Below, piece by piece: positions 26,528 to 35,849 of a DNA stretch of 64,000 nucleotides. The stretch is from positions 1,113,501 to 1,177,500 of the forward strand of contig NZ_CP036281.1 of NCBI RefSeq assembly GCF_007750395.1. The letters are read 5' to 3'. The translations under genes were made by a program, and so were the position numbers. Under the pieces are notes generated by a model, which did not search any database, was not told where the DNA came from, and saw only the letters and a program-made list of their open reading frames with translations. This stretch comes from Polystyrenella longa (lineage in GTDB: Bacteria > Planctomycetota > Planctomycetia > Planctomycetales > Planctomycetaceae). Positions within the stretch are counted from its first letter, which is position 1; each line of letters opens with the position of its first letter.

Positions 26528-28672
26528 TTAGAACAACTCGCTGGAAGTTCCACCACCGGCAGGAATATACGTTTGTGTGACATAATCCATTACCATTCGG
26601 TCGGCATTAAACCGCCAACCGAGCGAGCGAATCGCCCGTTTCATGCGGTAAATCCACTCTTGCGGCAGGTCGTCTTTGTCGCGAGCGTAGTACATCGGGA
26701 TGACTTCATCCACCAGCGTGCTCATCAGGTTTTCAGCATCACGTTGGTCTTGAATTTCGACATTGGAATGAACACGTCCCGGACCGATAGCGAAGCCGTT
26801 GGCTCCGTCAAAGGCTTCCGCCCACCAACCATCCAGAATAGAGCAGTTGAGGCCGCCGTTTAGCACGACTTTCTGTCCACTCGTTCCCGAGGCTTCCAGC
26901 GGACGTCGAGGATTGTTGAGCCACACGTCAACGCCTTGAACCAGATGTCGACCGAGGTTGATATCGTAGTTGTCGAGGAACAGAACGCGGCCACGGAAGC
27001 GGTCTTCCTGTGTCAGCTTGAAGATTTTCTGCAGGATCACTTTTCCGTTGTCATCTCGCGGGTGTGCTTTCCCAGCAAAGATGAACTGCACTGGCTTGGT
27101 ACTGCTGTTGACCAGTTTGGCAAAGTTCTCAAAGTCTCGCAGGACAAGGTCGGCTCGTTTGTAAGGAGCAAAGCGGCGAGCAAACCCAATGGTCAAAAAC
27201 TTAGGATCGAGGATATCGGCCAGTTTTGCCACCTGTTCTTTAGGGGCACCGCGGCGTTCTGCCTGTTGCATTGCGCAACTACGAGCGTAAATGATCAGCC
27301 GGTTTTTGAGTGACTGGTGTGTCTCCCATAGTTCGGCGGGATCGACTTCCATGAAACTTGACCAGACCTCGGGTTCACCCGTGTGCTTATGCCAATCCAG
27401 CGGGAGAATGCGGTCATAAAGAGCACGCATCTGGGCCGCCAACCAAGTCGGTACGTGCACCCCGTTTGTAATATGACCGATCGGAATTTCGTCTTCGCCT
27501 CGCCAGGGCCACAGATTCGACCACATGCTGCGGCTGACTACACCGTGCAGGTTCGAGACGGCGTTGGCTTTGCGACTCAGTTTGAAGGCGAGGACCGTCA
27601 TGCAGAAGGTTTCAGAGTGGTTCTGCGGGTCGACACGGCCAAGGGCCATCAGGCCTTCATGATTCAAACCGAGTTGATCGGCGAGCGGGCCAACATGTTC
27701 TTCGACGAGCCCCGAATCAAATCGGTCGTGACCGGCTGGGACAGGAGTATGCGTCGTGAAGACACCGGAGCGAGCGACTTCACGCATGGCATCGTCGAAC
27801 GAAAGTCCATCGGCCTGCATGCGAAGTCGGATGAATTCCAGCGGAGCGAAGGCAGAGTGTCCTTCGTTCATATGGATCACTCGAGGGTCGATCCCCATGG
27901 CGGTCAGTGCGCGAGCTCCTCCGATACCGAGCAGAATTTCCTGTCGGATACGAATCCGTTGATCGCCACCGTAAAGACGGGCAGTCAGATCGCGAACTTC
28001 TTCCGCGTTTTCCTGCACGTTCGTGTCGAGCAGGTACAGTTTGATGCGACCGACATCGACTTCCCAGACTTTGGCGTGGATCGTTTCGTTCCGGGTCGGA
28101 ACGTTGATCATGACAGGTTTACCATCGACACCAAGTGCTTCCCGAATCGGGAGGACTGATTTATCCAGTGTTGGATACGATTCTTCCTGCCAGCCATCTT
28201 TGTTAATGTTCTGAATGAAGTAGCCTTCGTCGTAATAAAGACCGACGCCGATCAACGGTGCTCCTAAATCGGAGGCACTCTTCAAGTGGTCCCCCGCGAG
28301 AATTCCCAGCCCACCCGAGTAGATCGGGAAGGATTCATGGATACCGAATTCAGCCGAGAAGTAGGCGACGGGGCGATGTTGCAGTACCCCTCCCTGGATA
28401 TTTCCCCAAGTATCCTCTTCATTCATATATTCCTGCCAGGCTCGGTAGGCCCGGTTGATGCTGGAATGGAGCGCGAGATCCGAGATTCGTTTTTCAAGCT
28501 TGTCCGCGTCGTATTCTCGCAGCATCTTGAAGGGATTGTGTCTTTGTTGCGACCAGAGCAGCGGGTCGATTTGTCGGAAGATGTTGGTGATGTCGGGTTG
28601 CCAGCTCCACCAGAAATTCGAGGCAAGTGCCGAGAGTTTCTCATGCACAGTCGTATTGTATTTTTCAGCCAT
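26528..28672 (-). CDS. glgP: Alpha-glucan phosphorylase (short, TIGR02094-type)
   Basis: A glycogen/maltodextrin phosphorylase that releases glucose-1-phosphate from alpha-1,4-glucans with pyridoxal phosphate. The N-terminus ([16 protein letters not shown]) is the DUF3417 domain of the short, bacterial-archaeal type. Other marks: [37 protein letters not shown] stretch, [28 protein letters not shown], and the cofactor site [15 protein letters not shown] with the PLP lysine. About 714 residues is normal. The ATG at 28672 has AGGAAG at 8 bases; the frame is open to 28708. It is a single gene with its own terminator; no other glycogen gene is near. Confidence 0.93.
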   Translation of the reverse strand: MAEKYNTTVHEKLSALASNFWWSWQPDITNIFRQIDPLLWSQQRHNPFKMLREYDADKLEKRISDLALHSSINRAYRAWQEYMNEEDTWGNIQGGVLQHRPVAYFSAEFGIHESFPIYSGGLGILAGDHLKSASDLGAPLIGVGLYYDEGYFIQNINKDGWQEESYPTLDKSVLPIREALGVDGKPVMINVPTRNETIHAKVWEVDVGRIKLYLLDTNVQENAEEVRDLTARLYGGDQRIRIRQEILLGIGGARALTAMGIDPRVIHMNEGHSAFAPLEFIRLRMQADGLSFDDAMREVARSGVFTTHTPVPAGHDRFDSGLVEEHVGPLADQLGLNHEGLMALGRVDPQNHSETFCMTVLAFKLSRKANAVSNLHGVVSRSMWSNLWPWRGEDEIPIGHITNGVHVPTWLAAQMRALYDRILPLDWHKHTGEPEVWSSFMEVDPAELWETHQSLKNRLIIYARSCAMQQAERRGAPKEQVAKLADILDPKFLTIGFARRFAPYKRADLVLRDFENFAKLVNSSTKPVQFIFAGKAHPRDDNGKVILQKIFKLTQEDRFRGRVLFLDNYDINLGRHLVQGVDVWLNNPRRPLEASGTSGQKVVLNGGLNCSILDGWWAEAFDGANGFAIGPGRVHSNVEIQDQRDAENLMSTLVDEVIPMYYARDKDDLPQEWIYRMKRAIRSLGWRFNADRMVMDYVTQTYIPAGGGTSSELF

Positions 28673-29143
28673 GAATATTTCTTCCTTCCCTTTCAAGGCC
28701 CGGTTCATTTAAACATTCGCGGAAATTCAGGTCACGAAAGTTCCGGCGAAAATCTGGATTACGATTGTCTAATTCACTGTCGCTGAAGGGGGATCGGCAC
28801 TCTTTATCCGGGAGGGATAGCGTGGATAATGAGCAGAGCCCTTCAACGTGCGCGATGAAAACAGGCCTGGAAAAATTGCAGAGGACCACAAGCGCCATCC
28901 TGGAAGGTTGGTTCCTGAGATCGGGGATATGAGTTGGATCCCGCAGGCAGCGAATTCGTCGTTAGCCTGTTGTCTCCATACTTTTAGCAGTATAGCCAAG
29001 AAAATCGAGTGGTCGAGTGAAATGCATCTTGAATCGTTCTCTCGTAGGAGAATGAACTGCAATTAGTTGGAAGGATAGGAGGAATACGGGGAGCAGCTGA
29101 AATCATTAGCTTCTCAAGTCCCCTCACAAACAATCTGAGGCGC
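28673..29143. other. Intergenic, no gene recognised
   Basis: Upstream region of glgP. Open frames are short and without domains. I saw no operator or repeat. Confidence 0.4.
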
Positions 29144-29185
29144 AAAAAATAACCGTCCTTTCCCACCGATGCAGGGGAGGACGGT
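29144..29185 (-). terminator. Terminator of the HNH gene
   Basis: ACCGTCC (about 29151-29157) pairs with GGACGGT (about 29177-29183), extended by TTTCCC and GGGGA. On the minus strand TTATTTTTTG follows. It ends the HNH nuclease transcript. Confidence 0.75.
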
Positions 29186-29236
29186 CGATTCAAATGTGAT
29201 AGCGCTGTGAGCAGAGCTATGTCCGTGTGGGACCAG

Positions 29237-29839
29237 TTACTCTTCGAGTTCGACGTTCCAGTAGGCTTCGCTCATGAATTTGGACCAGCTGTCGATCCGC
29301 TTTCCGAAGGAGGCGTAGATCGGCTTCCAGGGAGGTCGGACTGGTTCGGCGAGCAGCGGCATGTGTGCCTCTTTGGGCGTTTTGTCCGCTTTCCGCTTAT
29401 TGCAGTTGATACAGGCCAGTACACAATTGTCCCAGCTGGAGACTCCACCTCGAGAACGAGGCAAAACGTGGTCGATCGTCAGTTCCGCACTACCGGGCTG
29501 TTTGCTGCAGTACTGGCAGGTGAACTTGTCACGACGGAACAGATTTCTTCGGCTGAAGGCGACTGTCCGTTTAGGAATACGATCGTAGCTGGTCAGCGTC
29601 ACGATTTCAGGGACACGCAGACGCGAGTGGTTCGTGACGATGCAAGGTTCATCATGCTCGGGATCAAGTTCGGCCCAGTCATGCCAGGTGTAGGTGGCAT
29701 AATTTTCAGGGTCGACAATATGGGCGGATTCGTTCCAGACCTTAATGAGCGCCCGTGAGACCGGCACAATTCCGACCGGCTGCCAGTTCCTGTTCAGAAC
29801 CAGCGTAGGACGCGATAGCGATGAGGTTACCATATTCAC
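29237..29839 (-). CDS. HNH endonuclease
   Basis: The C-terminal half holds an HNH nuclease with zinc cysteines: CQYC (about 111-114), the catalytic DHVLPRSRGG (about 126-135) and CINCNKRKADKTP (about 145-157). The N-terminal part, VLNRNWQPVGIVPVSRALIKVW (about 14-35), is typical of a common family of solitary bacterial HNH proteins of about 160-200 residues whose role is not settled; many are thought to act in DNA repair or defence. The start is the ATG at 29839 or at 29833, six bases apart. It is not next to a methyltransferase or phage gene, so a restriction role is not supported here. Confidence 0.88.
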   Translation of the reverse strand: MNMVTSSLSRPTLVLNRNWQPVGIVPVSRALIKVWNESAHIVDPENYATYTWHDWAELDPEHDEPCIVTNHSRLRVPEIVTLTSYDRIPKRTVAFSRRNLFRRDKFTCQYCSKQPGSAELTIDHVLPRSRGGVSSWDNCVLACINCNKRKADKTPKEAHMPLLAEPVRPPWKPIYASFGKRIDSWSKFMSEAYWNVELEE

Positions 29840-30520
29840 TTTCTCCCGAGACGGGTAGGACGATATACGAAGTGAGTAGAGGGGCGATGCACTCCAGATT
29901 GGCGATTATCAAACGTAATTCACCACCAGACACCAGGACGGGTATCCGCAGACAACGCCTTCTGAGAACAAGGTTTCGCGATAAACGAGGTAAACCTTCT
30001 TCAGCAAGGAAGTTGCTGTTGTTGATGATTGATATCGAACCTGAAGTTTTCTAGTTGTCAGATAGATATTAATTGGACGCAAGTTGGATTTGACTCATCT
30101 CACGAAATCTTAAGAATCTTCTGCAGGAGTTTCTCTGAAATTCATCAGTTGAAAACTCCCCATGTAACTGTTCTAGATATGCGAACGCGGAACAGCACCC
30201 GAGTGTATATGGTTTTCTGAAGGAAGTTGCGGCGGACGCCGAATCATTCAGGAGGTAATCTGGTAGGGCATTCGATTCAAACTGCTGTCTAACGACGTCA
30301 GCGAAAGAGCCGAACGTATCTCATCCTCGAATTGTGAAAATCTCAATTCACTGCGATTTCTACGCAAATAGAGGATCGCATTAATATGAACTCTGGAAGG
30401 TGCTGTGGCAAGGTGTTCTCTGTTCAGCAGAAACCACCCCTTTGCTCAAGCATCCTAGAGTCATATTTATACAAGAGGTTCACAGGTTCAGGAAAATAAT
30501 TCAAGTCTGAACCCGAAAAA
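29840..30520. other. Intergenic, no gene recognised
   Basis: About 680 bases between the HNH gene and the fumarase terminator. It looks AT-rich, with only short frames. I found no repeat, hairpin or RNA gene. Confidence 0.4.
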
Positions 30521-30572
30521 AGAAGCCTGTTCTTCGTCCCGACTCGGGGAAGAAAAACAGGCTTTTTAGATT
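30515..30572 (-). terminator. Terminator of the fumarase gene
   Basis: AAGCCTGTT (30523-30531) pairs with AACAGGCTT (30556-30564), with CTTCGTCCC and GGGGAAG extending the stem. T runs flank it on both strands, so it can work in both directions. Confidence 0.85.
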
Positions 30573-30600
30573 ATTATTCATCCGCTGCAGGGCCGGGGAA

Positions 30601-32025
30601 CTACGCCTGGGGTTCCGTCATGCTGAACGGATCGAGTGCTTCCTCGAGCTGTTCTGGTGGCAGAATATTCTGCTCAGTGCAGAGTTCTCGAATGGTCTTA
30701 TTCGTTTTGAAGGCTTCTTTCGCCAGCGCCGAAGCTTTCTCGTAACCGATGTACGGGTTGAGACTCGTGACCATCGACAGGCTTTTTTCGACGGCGTCGT
30801 TACACGCTTCTTCGTTGGGCTCCAATCCGTCCATGCAGAACTCGACAAACGCGTCGGTAGCCTTGCTTAGCAACATAATGCTTTCGAGCGTCGTCTGGCC
30901 CATCATGGGCATCATGATGTTCAACTGGAATTGGCCTCCCGAAGAACCGCTGATGGCGATCGCCTGATCATTCCCCATGACGCGGGCTGTGACCTGTAAC
31001 ATACTTTCGCACATCACGGGGTTTACTTTCCCGGGCATAATGGAACTACCTGGCTGACGATCTGGGATTTTGACTTCGTAATATCCACATCGAGGGCCAG
31101 CACCCAGCCAACGGATGTTATTCGCCACGTTGAACAGGGTGGAGGCAATCGTTTTCAACTGGCCATGGCATTCCACTAGTCCATCACGCTGCGCATTCGC
31201 TTCAAAGTGATTGGCCGCTTCCACAAAGGGAACGCCGCTCTCTTTGGCCAGCTCTTCAGCCACTCGGCCGCCGAATTCGGGGTGGGTATTGATTCCGGAA
31301 CCGACAGCTGTGCCACCGACGGGCAGTTCGAGAATCGCTTCGATGGCCCGTTCAGCCCGATCAATTGACAACTCCAACTGGCGGGCGAATCCGCCGAATT
31401 CCTGACCCAGGCGAAGAGGGGTGGCATCGGCAAGGTGTGTCCGGCCAATCTTGATGATTTTGTCCCAGGCGACGGCCTTGTCTGAAAGACTGACGGCAAA
31501 CTTCTTCAGAGCAGGGATCAAATGATTTCGAATCGACATACCTACAGCAACGTGAATCGCAGTAGGGAAGGTATCGTTAGTGCTCTGTCCCATGTTGACG
31601 TGATCGTTGGGGTGGATCTGTTTTTCAGCTGCGAATCGATCCCCCTTCATGATCTCAATTGCCCGGTTGGCAATGACTTCGTTGCAGTTCATGTTACTCG
31701 ACGTTCCCGATCCCGTCTGGAAGACGTCGATGGGAAATTGGTCATTGTAATTTCCGGCAGCAACCTCTTTGGCGGAAGCGAGCATCGCTTCGACTTGCTT
31801 GTCGCTCAGTGGGTTTTTTCCCGTTCCGGTCAGTTTGCCAAGATCACGGTTGGCGACTCCACAGGCGTATTTGACGAGTCCCATTGCCTGAATCAGTTCG
31901 GGCGGGAGTGTCCAACCGGAGATTGGGAAATTCTCGACCGCCCGCTGCGTCTGCGCACCGTAATACGCCTGAGCAGGAACCTGTACATCACCCATCGAAT
32001 CTCGTTCCGTCCGAAACTCAGCCAT
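30601..32025 (-). CDS. fumC: Fumarate hydratase class II
   Basis: Fumarase C converts fumarate to malate in the TCA cycle. The class II pattern is complete: RTERDSMGDVQVPAQAYYGAQTQRA near the start, GSGTSSNMNCNEVIANRA (about 98-115), HPNDHVNMGQSTNDTFPTA (about 133-151), IGRTHLADATPLRLGQE (about 190-206), and the family signature GSSIMPGKVNP (about 322-332). About 474 residues is standard, and residues of the active site (the His of GRTHL and Ser of GSSIMPG) are present. The ATG at 32025 has GAGAGGTG before it; the frame extends upstream to 32118 with no support. Single gene. Confidence 0.96.
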   Translation of the reverse strand: MAEFRTERDSMGDVQVPAQAYYGAQTQRAVENFPISGWTLPPELIQAMGLVKYACGVANRDLGKLTGTGKNPLSDKQVEAMLASAKEVAAGNYNDQFPIDVFQTGSGTSSNMNCNEVIANRAIEIMKGDRFAAEKQIHPNDHVNMGQSTNDTFPTAIHVAVGMSIRNHLIPALKKFAVSLSDKAVAWDKIIKIGRTHLADATPLRLGQEFGGFARQLELSIDRAERAIEAILELPVGGTAVGSGINTHPEFGGRVAEELAKESGVPFVEAANHFEANAQRDGLVECHGQLKTIASTLFNVANNIRWLGAGPRCGYYEVKIPDRQPGSSIMPGKVNPVMCESMLQVTARVMGNDQAIAISGSSGGQFQLNIMMPMMGQTTLESIMLLSKATDAFVEFCMDGLEPNEEACNDAVEKSLSMVTSLNPYIGYEKASALAKEAFKTNKTIRELCTEQNILPPEQLEEALDPFSMTEPQA

Positions 32026-32151
32026 CGAAATACACCTCTCTCGTTCATTGGATATCAGTAAAAGCAAATGGAGAGCCGGTAAAACCGACGTCTCCCCCTG
32101 ATCATATCGCGCCATCATTTTTTGACAATGAGCCCGGCTGAGAAGATTCAG

Positions 32152-32226
32152 GGAACCACGAAATACACGAAAGAGATGAAATCAGAAACCGGAAATCTGT
32201 GTTTATCTGTGTCTATCTGTGGTTCC
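32152..32226. repeat. Inverted-repeat intergenic element
   Basis: GGAACCAC (32152-32159) and GTGGTTCC (32219-32226) are inverted and flank an AT-rich core with repeated 'atctgtgt' words. The right half (32197-32233) has a near copy at 57770-57806, so the element belongs to a dispersed family. Its right part overlaps the 3' end of the methyltransferase gene that stops at 32203. Confidence 0.6.
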
Positions 32227-33069
32227 AACCAACCCAGCCGGATCTCGTCGTTTCCAGATCATCCCATAGGAAAGAGACTGCACGTCGCCCAGGTCGAATT
32301 CACCATCGCCTGAGGGATGTTGAGAGATAATTTCGTAGTGAGAAGAGAGGATGTCGCACAGTTCATTGTGGTCCAGGAACCAGGCGGGGTAGCTTTGGGG
32401 GGAACCGTAGATAGAGGCGGGAACGTGCTGTAGGGTGAGCCGATTGCATTTCTGAAAGAGTAAGGGCGTACGGTCAATTACGATCCAGGGAATCTCTGTG
32501 TTGGCAATCATTCGGAGAAACGAGAACGGCTCTTGCAGATAAGGAAGCACGCCCGAGAGGAGCAGTAAATCGACGGGCCCCTGCGCGAGTCGTTCCTCTA
32601 TGGACGGAGAGAACTTTAACTCCGATGTGGTAAAATCGTCGCGGCCCGCTTGAATCAGCGCGGGTTGTTCGACGATCGTCCAGTCAAATTTCAAATCCAC
32701 CGGTGCCGCATGGCGACAGCGATCATAAGTCGATCCCAGAGCACCGCCGAAGTCGATTACTGAGATAGACTTCGAGTCCTTTTCCAGTCCAAGATGATAT
32801 AGCACAGAAAGCAAACGGAGGGGTGGGCAGGCCGAATCAATGACAACACCATCCTGAGCAAACAGTCCTTTTCCAGCCCGTACTTGTCGCTGCGCGTCGA
32901 TCACTCGCTTTTGAATGAGTTCCGAGTCGTATCCCGATGCGTCCGCGAGTGCCGTTTCGAAATTAGGGTAATCGCCGGTGAACCGAATTAAATTCGGATT
33001 CCACCGTCGTCGCCAACGAAGCAAAGCAGGAGGAAGCCATGACCTCAGGTGTTCGCGCCACTTCGTCAT
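32203..33069 (-). CDS. Putative methyltransferase, TIGR04325 family
   Basis: The TIGR04325 family (LIC12133-like) of putative methyltransferases occurs in polysaccharide clusters. Here FTGDYPNFETALADASGYDSE (about 30-50) is the family start region, VIDFGGALGSTYDRCRH (about 104-120) the glycine-rich loop, and DLLLLSGVLPYLQEP (about 165-179) a later motif. The last residues, GTTDRHR, come from a dispersed DNA repeat, so the original C-terminus was probably replaced. The start ATG at 33069 overlaps the stop of the upstream gene by four bases (ATGA), so translation is coupled. It is the last gene of the export operon and probably decorates the exported chain. Confidence 0.85.
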   Translation of the reverse strand: MTKWREHLRSWLPPALLRWRRRWNPNLIRFTGDYPNFETALADASGYDSELIQKRVIDAQRQVRAGKGLFAQDGVVIDSACPPLRLLSVLYHLGLEKDSKSISVIDFGGALGSTYDRCRHAAPVDLKFDWTIVEQPALIQAGRDDFTTSELKFSPSIEERLAQGPVDLLLLSGVLPYLQEPFSFLRMIANTEIPWIVIDRTPLLFQKCNRLTLQHVPASIYGSPQSYPAWFLDHNELCDILSSHYEIISQHPSGDGEFDLGDVQSLSYGMIWKRRDPAGLVGTTDRHR

Positions 33070-34508
33070 GGCTCATTCCGTCTCTGTCGGCAGACAACCA
33101 GATATCGACCCGCGGGTGACGAGTCCTGAACGTCGACCTCTTCGAAATATTGTCGGGCAATGTCGCAGAAGTTTTCCAGCGTGTACCAGTCGTACGAATC
33201 GTTCCACCAGGTTTTAACGTACTCATCATCCCGGCTGACAAATTCGACGATCAAATCCTTCCTGGTAAATTGACTGAGTGCCCCAAAGATAAAGGGGAAG
33301 TCGAACATTTCAGTGAAAACGAGATGGTGAGTCAAACCGAGCGCCAAGACGCAGTCAGCCTGCAGACGCTGCTCTACAGCGGTGTAAAGCCGGCTACCTC
33401 TTGCATCGATTGTTCCGTGCGGACCGACAGGATTCACGATGTTGAGATACGCCAGAGACATGCCGGAGTTCGACGACTGTTCTCTCTGAAAGAGTTGGTT
33501 GAGTGCCAAGTCGTCATTGTCTGTACAGACAACCTGTCGTCCCTGTCGGCAGGCGAGTTGTGCGTACCAACCGCTGTTACCCGCCAGATCATGAACAGTC
33601 GCGGGAGCCAGTTCTTCCAAGACTTTCGCGACCGTTATTTGTTTCTCCGACCATGTCTCCGGCTGGGCGTGATCTGGGTAATCCTCCGCGTAATAATGTG
33701 ACCAGAATGTACGCTGGCGAGGGAGACGAACTCGTTCCACGCGACGTTTCCAGCGTTCGAGTCCTTTGATCCAGATCTCGGTTGATGGTTGTCGTTGCAG
33801 ATGAAATCGGTTCAGCCTCGCCAGCTTTTGAGCCCCACGTCCCAGGCGACTGTGACCGCGGGATTTCGCCAGCCTGAGCCAACCCCGTCTCCAGAGATAA
33901 CGCAAACCGGGAAGTTCATCTTCCTGAATAGGTTGGGAATACTCCTGCATCAAAGTTCGTGCGAGTCGCCCGTGGCCACTGGTCATCAACTGCAGGGGAT
34001 ACCAGAACTGGGCACGGAATTGATTGATAAAATCGGCTCGGTGAATCTGTTCCAATGGGACGAACGAACCATAGTCGACGAACAGAGGAGTCGTTCCATC
34101 AAACACGAGATTCCAGGGATGGGCGTCGGAAGTCGCCAGTCCTGATTTCGCGAGACGAATATTTAATTCCAGGAACTGAATTGCCGCTGACTGAAATGCA
34201 GCAGAGCACCATTCGTAAGGATAACTCACAAACGGAATTCGATCGTGTTTAAGAACGAGTGCTGCACCCTCCAACTGAAGGTCAGTCTCTCTGGTTTCGA
34301 CAAAGAGTCTTTCATGGATCAACTCTTGCAGCAAGCCCTCTTCCGTGAGCTGTTTCCACATGGGCAGGCTCGATTGTGGAATTGATCGGTAAAGTTCTCC
34401 CTGCCAGGTGAAAATGCGTGCCGTATGTGCCGGCGAGGCAGAGGTCGCGTATTCAATCTCAGCGGGAGGAATACGAATCTTTCCCGTTGTGGTGATTTCA
34501 GTTGCCAT
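33066..34508 (-). CDS. Putative kinase-like / SAM-methyltransferase fusion
   Basis: About 480 residues with two parts. The first (about 1-200) has the marks of a kinase-like catalytic loop: SDAHPWNLVFDG (D128, H130-N133), then FVDYGSF (D145-S148) in place of DFG, preceded by ALVLKHDRIPFVSYPYEW. The second (about 270-480) is a class I methyltransferase: TVHDLAGNSGWYAQLACRQG as motif I, then VVCTDNDDLALNQL, with ADCVLALGLTHHLV later. The ATG at 34508 overlaps the wzt stop by 11 bases; the open frame extends to 34652 inside wzt. Related proteins with the HPWN loop are usually called only methyltransferases. Known chain terminators such as WbdD pair a methyltransferase with a kinase, in the opposite order. 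The kinase reading is an inference. Confidence 0.75.
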   Translation of the reverse strand: MATEITTTGKIRIPPAEIEYATSASPAHTARIFTWQGELYRSIPQSSLPMWKQLTEEGLLQELIHERLFVETRETDLQLEGAALVLKHDRIPFVSYPYEWCSAAFQSAAIQFLELNIRLAKSGLATSDAHPWNLVFDGTTPLFVDYGSFVPLEQIHRADFINQFRAQFWYPLQLMTSGHGRLARTLMQEYSQPIQEDELPGLRYLWRRGWLRLAKSRGHSRLGRGAQKLARLNRFHLQRQPSTEIWIKGLERWKRRVERVRLPRQRTFWSHYYAEDYPDHAQPETWSEKQITVAKVLEELAPATVHDLAGNSGWYAQLACRQGRQVVCTDNDDLALNQLFQREQSSNSGMSLAYLNIVNPVGPHGTIDARGSRLYTAVEQRLQADCVLALGLTHHLVFTEMFDFPFIFGALSQFTRKDLIVEFVSRDDEYVKTWWNDSYDWYTLENFCDIARQYFEEVDVQDSSPAGRYLVVCRQRRNEP

Positions 34509-35748
34509 CGAGACTCCAATCCTGCTCCAGGAGGAAGAGAGTCTCGTTTCGTTCAAAGCAGCGTCCCGTGTGATAAAAGTCGGCCGGTTGCACTTCGATT
34601 TCCGCCGCGTGGGCCAGGTGGTCTGCGATCTGACCTTCCGCCAGAACGGCAATGTTCACATAGCAACTACCGGCAGTCAGGTTAAGCCCACCCGTCCGGC
34701 AGACGATCGTTCCCGATGCAGGGAGTGTCCCTTCCAGTTGTGCCGTCTTATCACTGTCGAGTCGAAAGAGGGACGTATCAAGTGGGTCATAAATACCAAC
34801 AAGAAAACGAAGCCGCCGCGGGGTGTCGTCGCTGCTTGAATAGTGGAAGGTGAAGGTTAACTCCTCTCCCGCTTCAATTCGTTCGTTCCCATCCGGGCCC
34901 GTGATCTTCAGCTCTTCGAAACGGACCAGCCCTGAACCGCGTCGGTCCTGGCGATCGCTGATATTGATCTGTCGGATTGGTTGAGACGAATCGAGATACC
35001 GGTTGATCGCTTCATCGATTGTACCATCATAGGCCAGTTTTCCCTGATCGATATAGATACCGCGCTGGCAGAGATTCTTCATGGCCGTCATCTGATGACT
35101 GACAAACAACACTGTCCGGCCCGAACGTGAGACGTCTCCCATTCTGTTCAAGCATTTTTTCTGAAATGCGGCGTCGCCGACTGCCAATAGTTCATCAACA
35201 AGAAGAATCTCAGGTTGTAGATGGGCGGCGACGGAGAAGGCCAGACGCATATACATCCCGGAGGAGTACCGTTTGACAGGCGTGTCGAGAAACCGATCAA
35301 TCTCGGCGAAGGCAACAATCTCATCAAAGCGGTCTCGCACTTCCTTCTGACTCATTCCGAGGATTGAACCATTAATGAAGATGTTTTCCCGGCCGGTCAA
35401 TTCGGGATGAAATCCCGTCCCCACTTCCAGCAGCGAACCCACCCGTCCATACATCGTTGCCCTACCGGATGTGGGTTCAGTGACACGAGAAAGAATCTTC
35501 AGAAGAGTGCTTTTGCCAGCTCCATTGTGTCCGAGAATTCCCACCGCTTCCCCAGCGGAGACATCGAACGAGACCTCGTCCAATGCCCAGACATGAGGAT
35601 TCGCTTCAGCCGATGGTATCATTTGTTCGCGAGTGAAGGGCTTTTTAAACCAGCGCGTCAATGAATCTCGCAGCGCGTAATAGGGTTCACGCGTTCCGAG
35701 TTCGTAACGCTTCGAGAGTTGTTCAACACGTAACGCGAGATCCGTCAT
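34498..35748 (-). CDS. wzt: Polysaccharide ABC exporter ATP-binding protein Wzt with C-terminal domain
   Basis: The ATPase of a Wzm-Wzt exporter of lipid-linked polysaccharide. The nucleotide domain shows Walker A GILGHNGAGKSTLL (about 70-83), the GSLLEVGTGFHPELTGREN region, signature YSSGMYMRLAFS (about 160-171), Walker B EILLVDELLAVGD (about 179-191) and H-loop VSHQ (about 214-217). A second part (about 270-416) is beta-rich, of the Wzt C-terminal type that binds the modified non-reducing end of the chain in systems such as E. coli O9a. That makes a cap-dependent exporter likely. The permease gene precedes it by 101 bases, and the next gene overlaps its end by 11 bases. Confidence 0.92.
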   Translation of the reverse strand: MTDLALRVEQLSKRYELGTREPYYALRDSLTRWFKKPFTREQMIPSAEANPHVWALDEVSFDVSAGEAVGILGHNGAGKSTLLKILSRVTEPTSGRATMYGRVGSLLEVGTGFHPELTGRENIFINGSILGMSQKEVRDRFDEIVAFAEIDRFLDTPVKRYSSGMYMRLAFSVAAHLQPEILLVDELLAVGDAAFQKKCLNRMGDVSRSGRTVLFVSHQMTAMKNLCQRGIYIDQGKLAYDGTIDEAINRYLDSSQPIRQINISDRQDRRGSGLVRFEELKITGPDGNERIEAGEELTFTFHYSSSDDTPRRLRFLVGIYDPLDTSLFRLDSDKTAQLEGTLPASGTIVCRTGGLNLTAGSCYVNIAVLAEGQIADHLAHAAEIEVQPADFYHTGRCFERNETLFLLEQDWSLDGN

Positions 35749-35849
35749 CGGATTTAGTTTTTCGATTCTCGACCACCGACAGTGCCCCGATGGTTAAAAC
35801 AAATATGATCAATTCCCTCACCGCACACGGCCGAACAGTCTGCTGTGAT

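Noticed and set aside
27383..28159. 258-codon frame antisense to glgP
   Set aside because: It lies wholly within the glgP gene on the other strand, has no domain or ribosome site, and reflects the codon bias of glgP.
29237..29839. HNH gene as part of a restriction system
   Set aside because: No methyltransferase or specificity gene lies next to it; the DNA methyltransferase at 55 kb is too distant to link.
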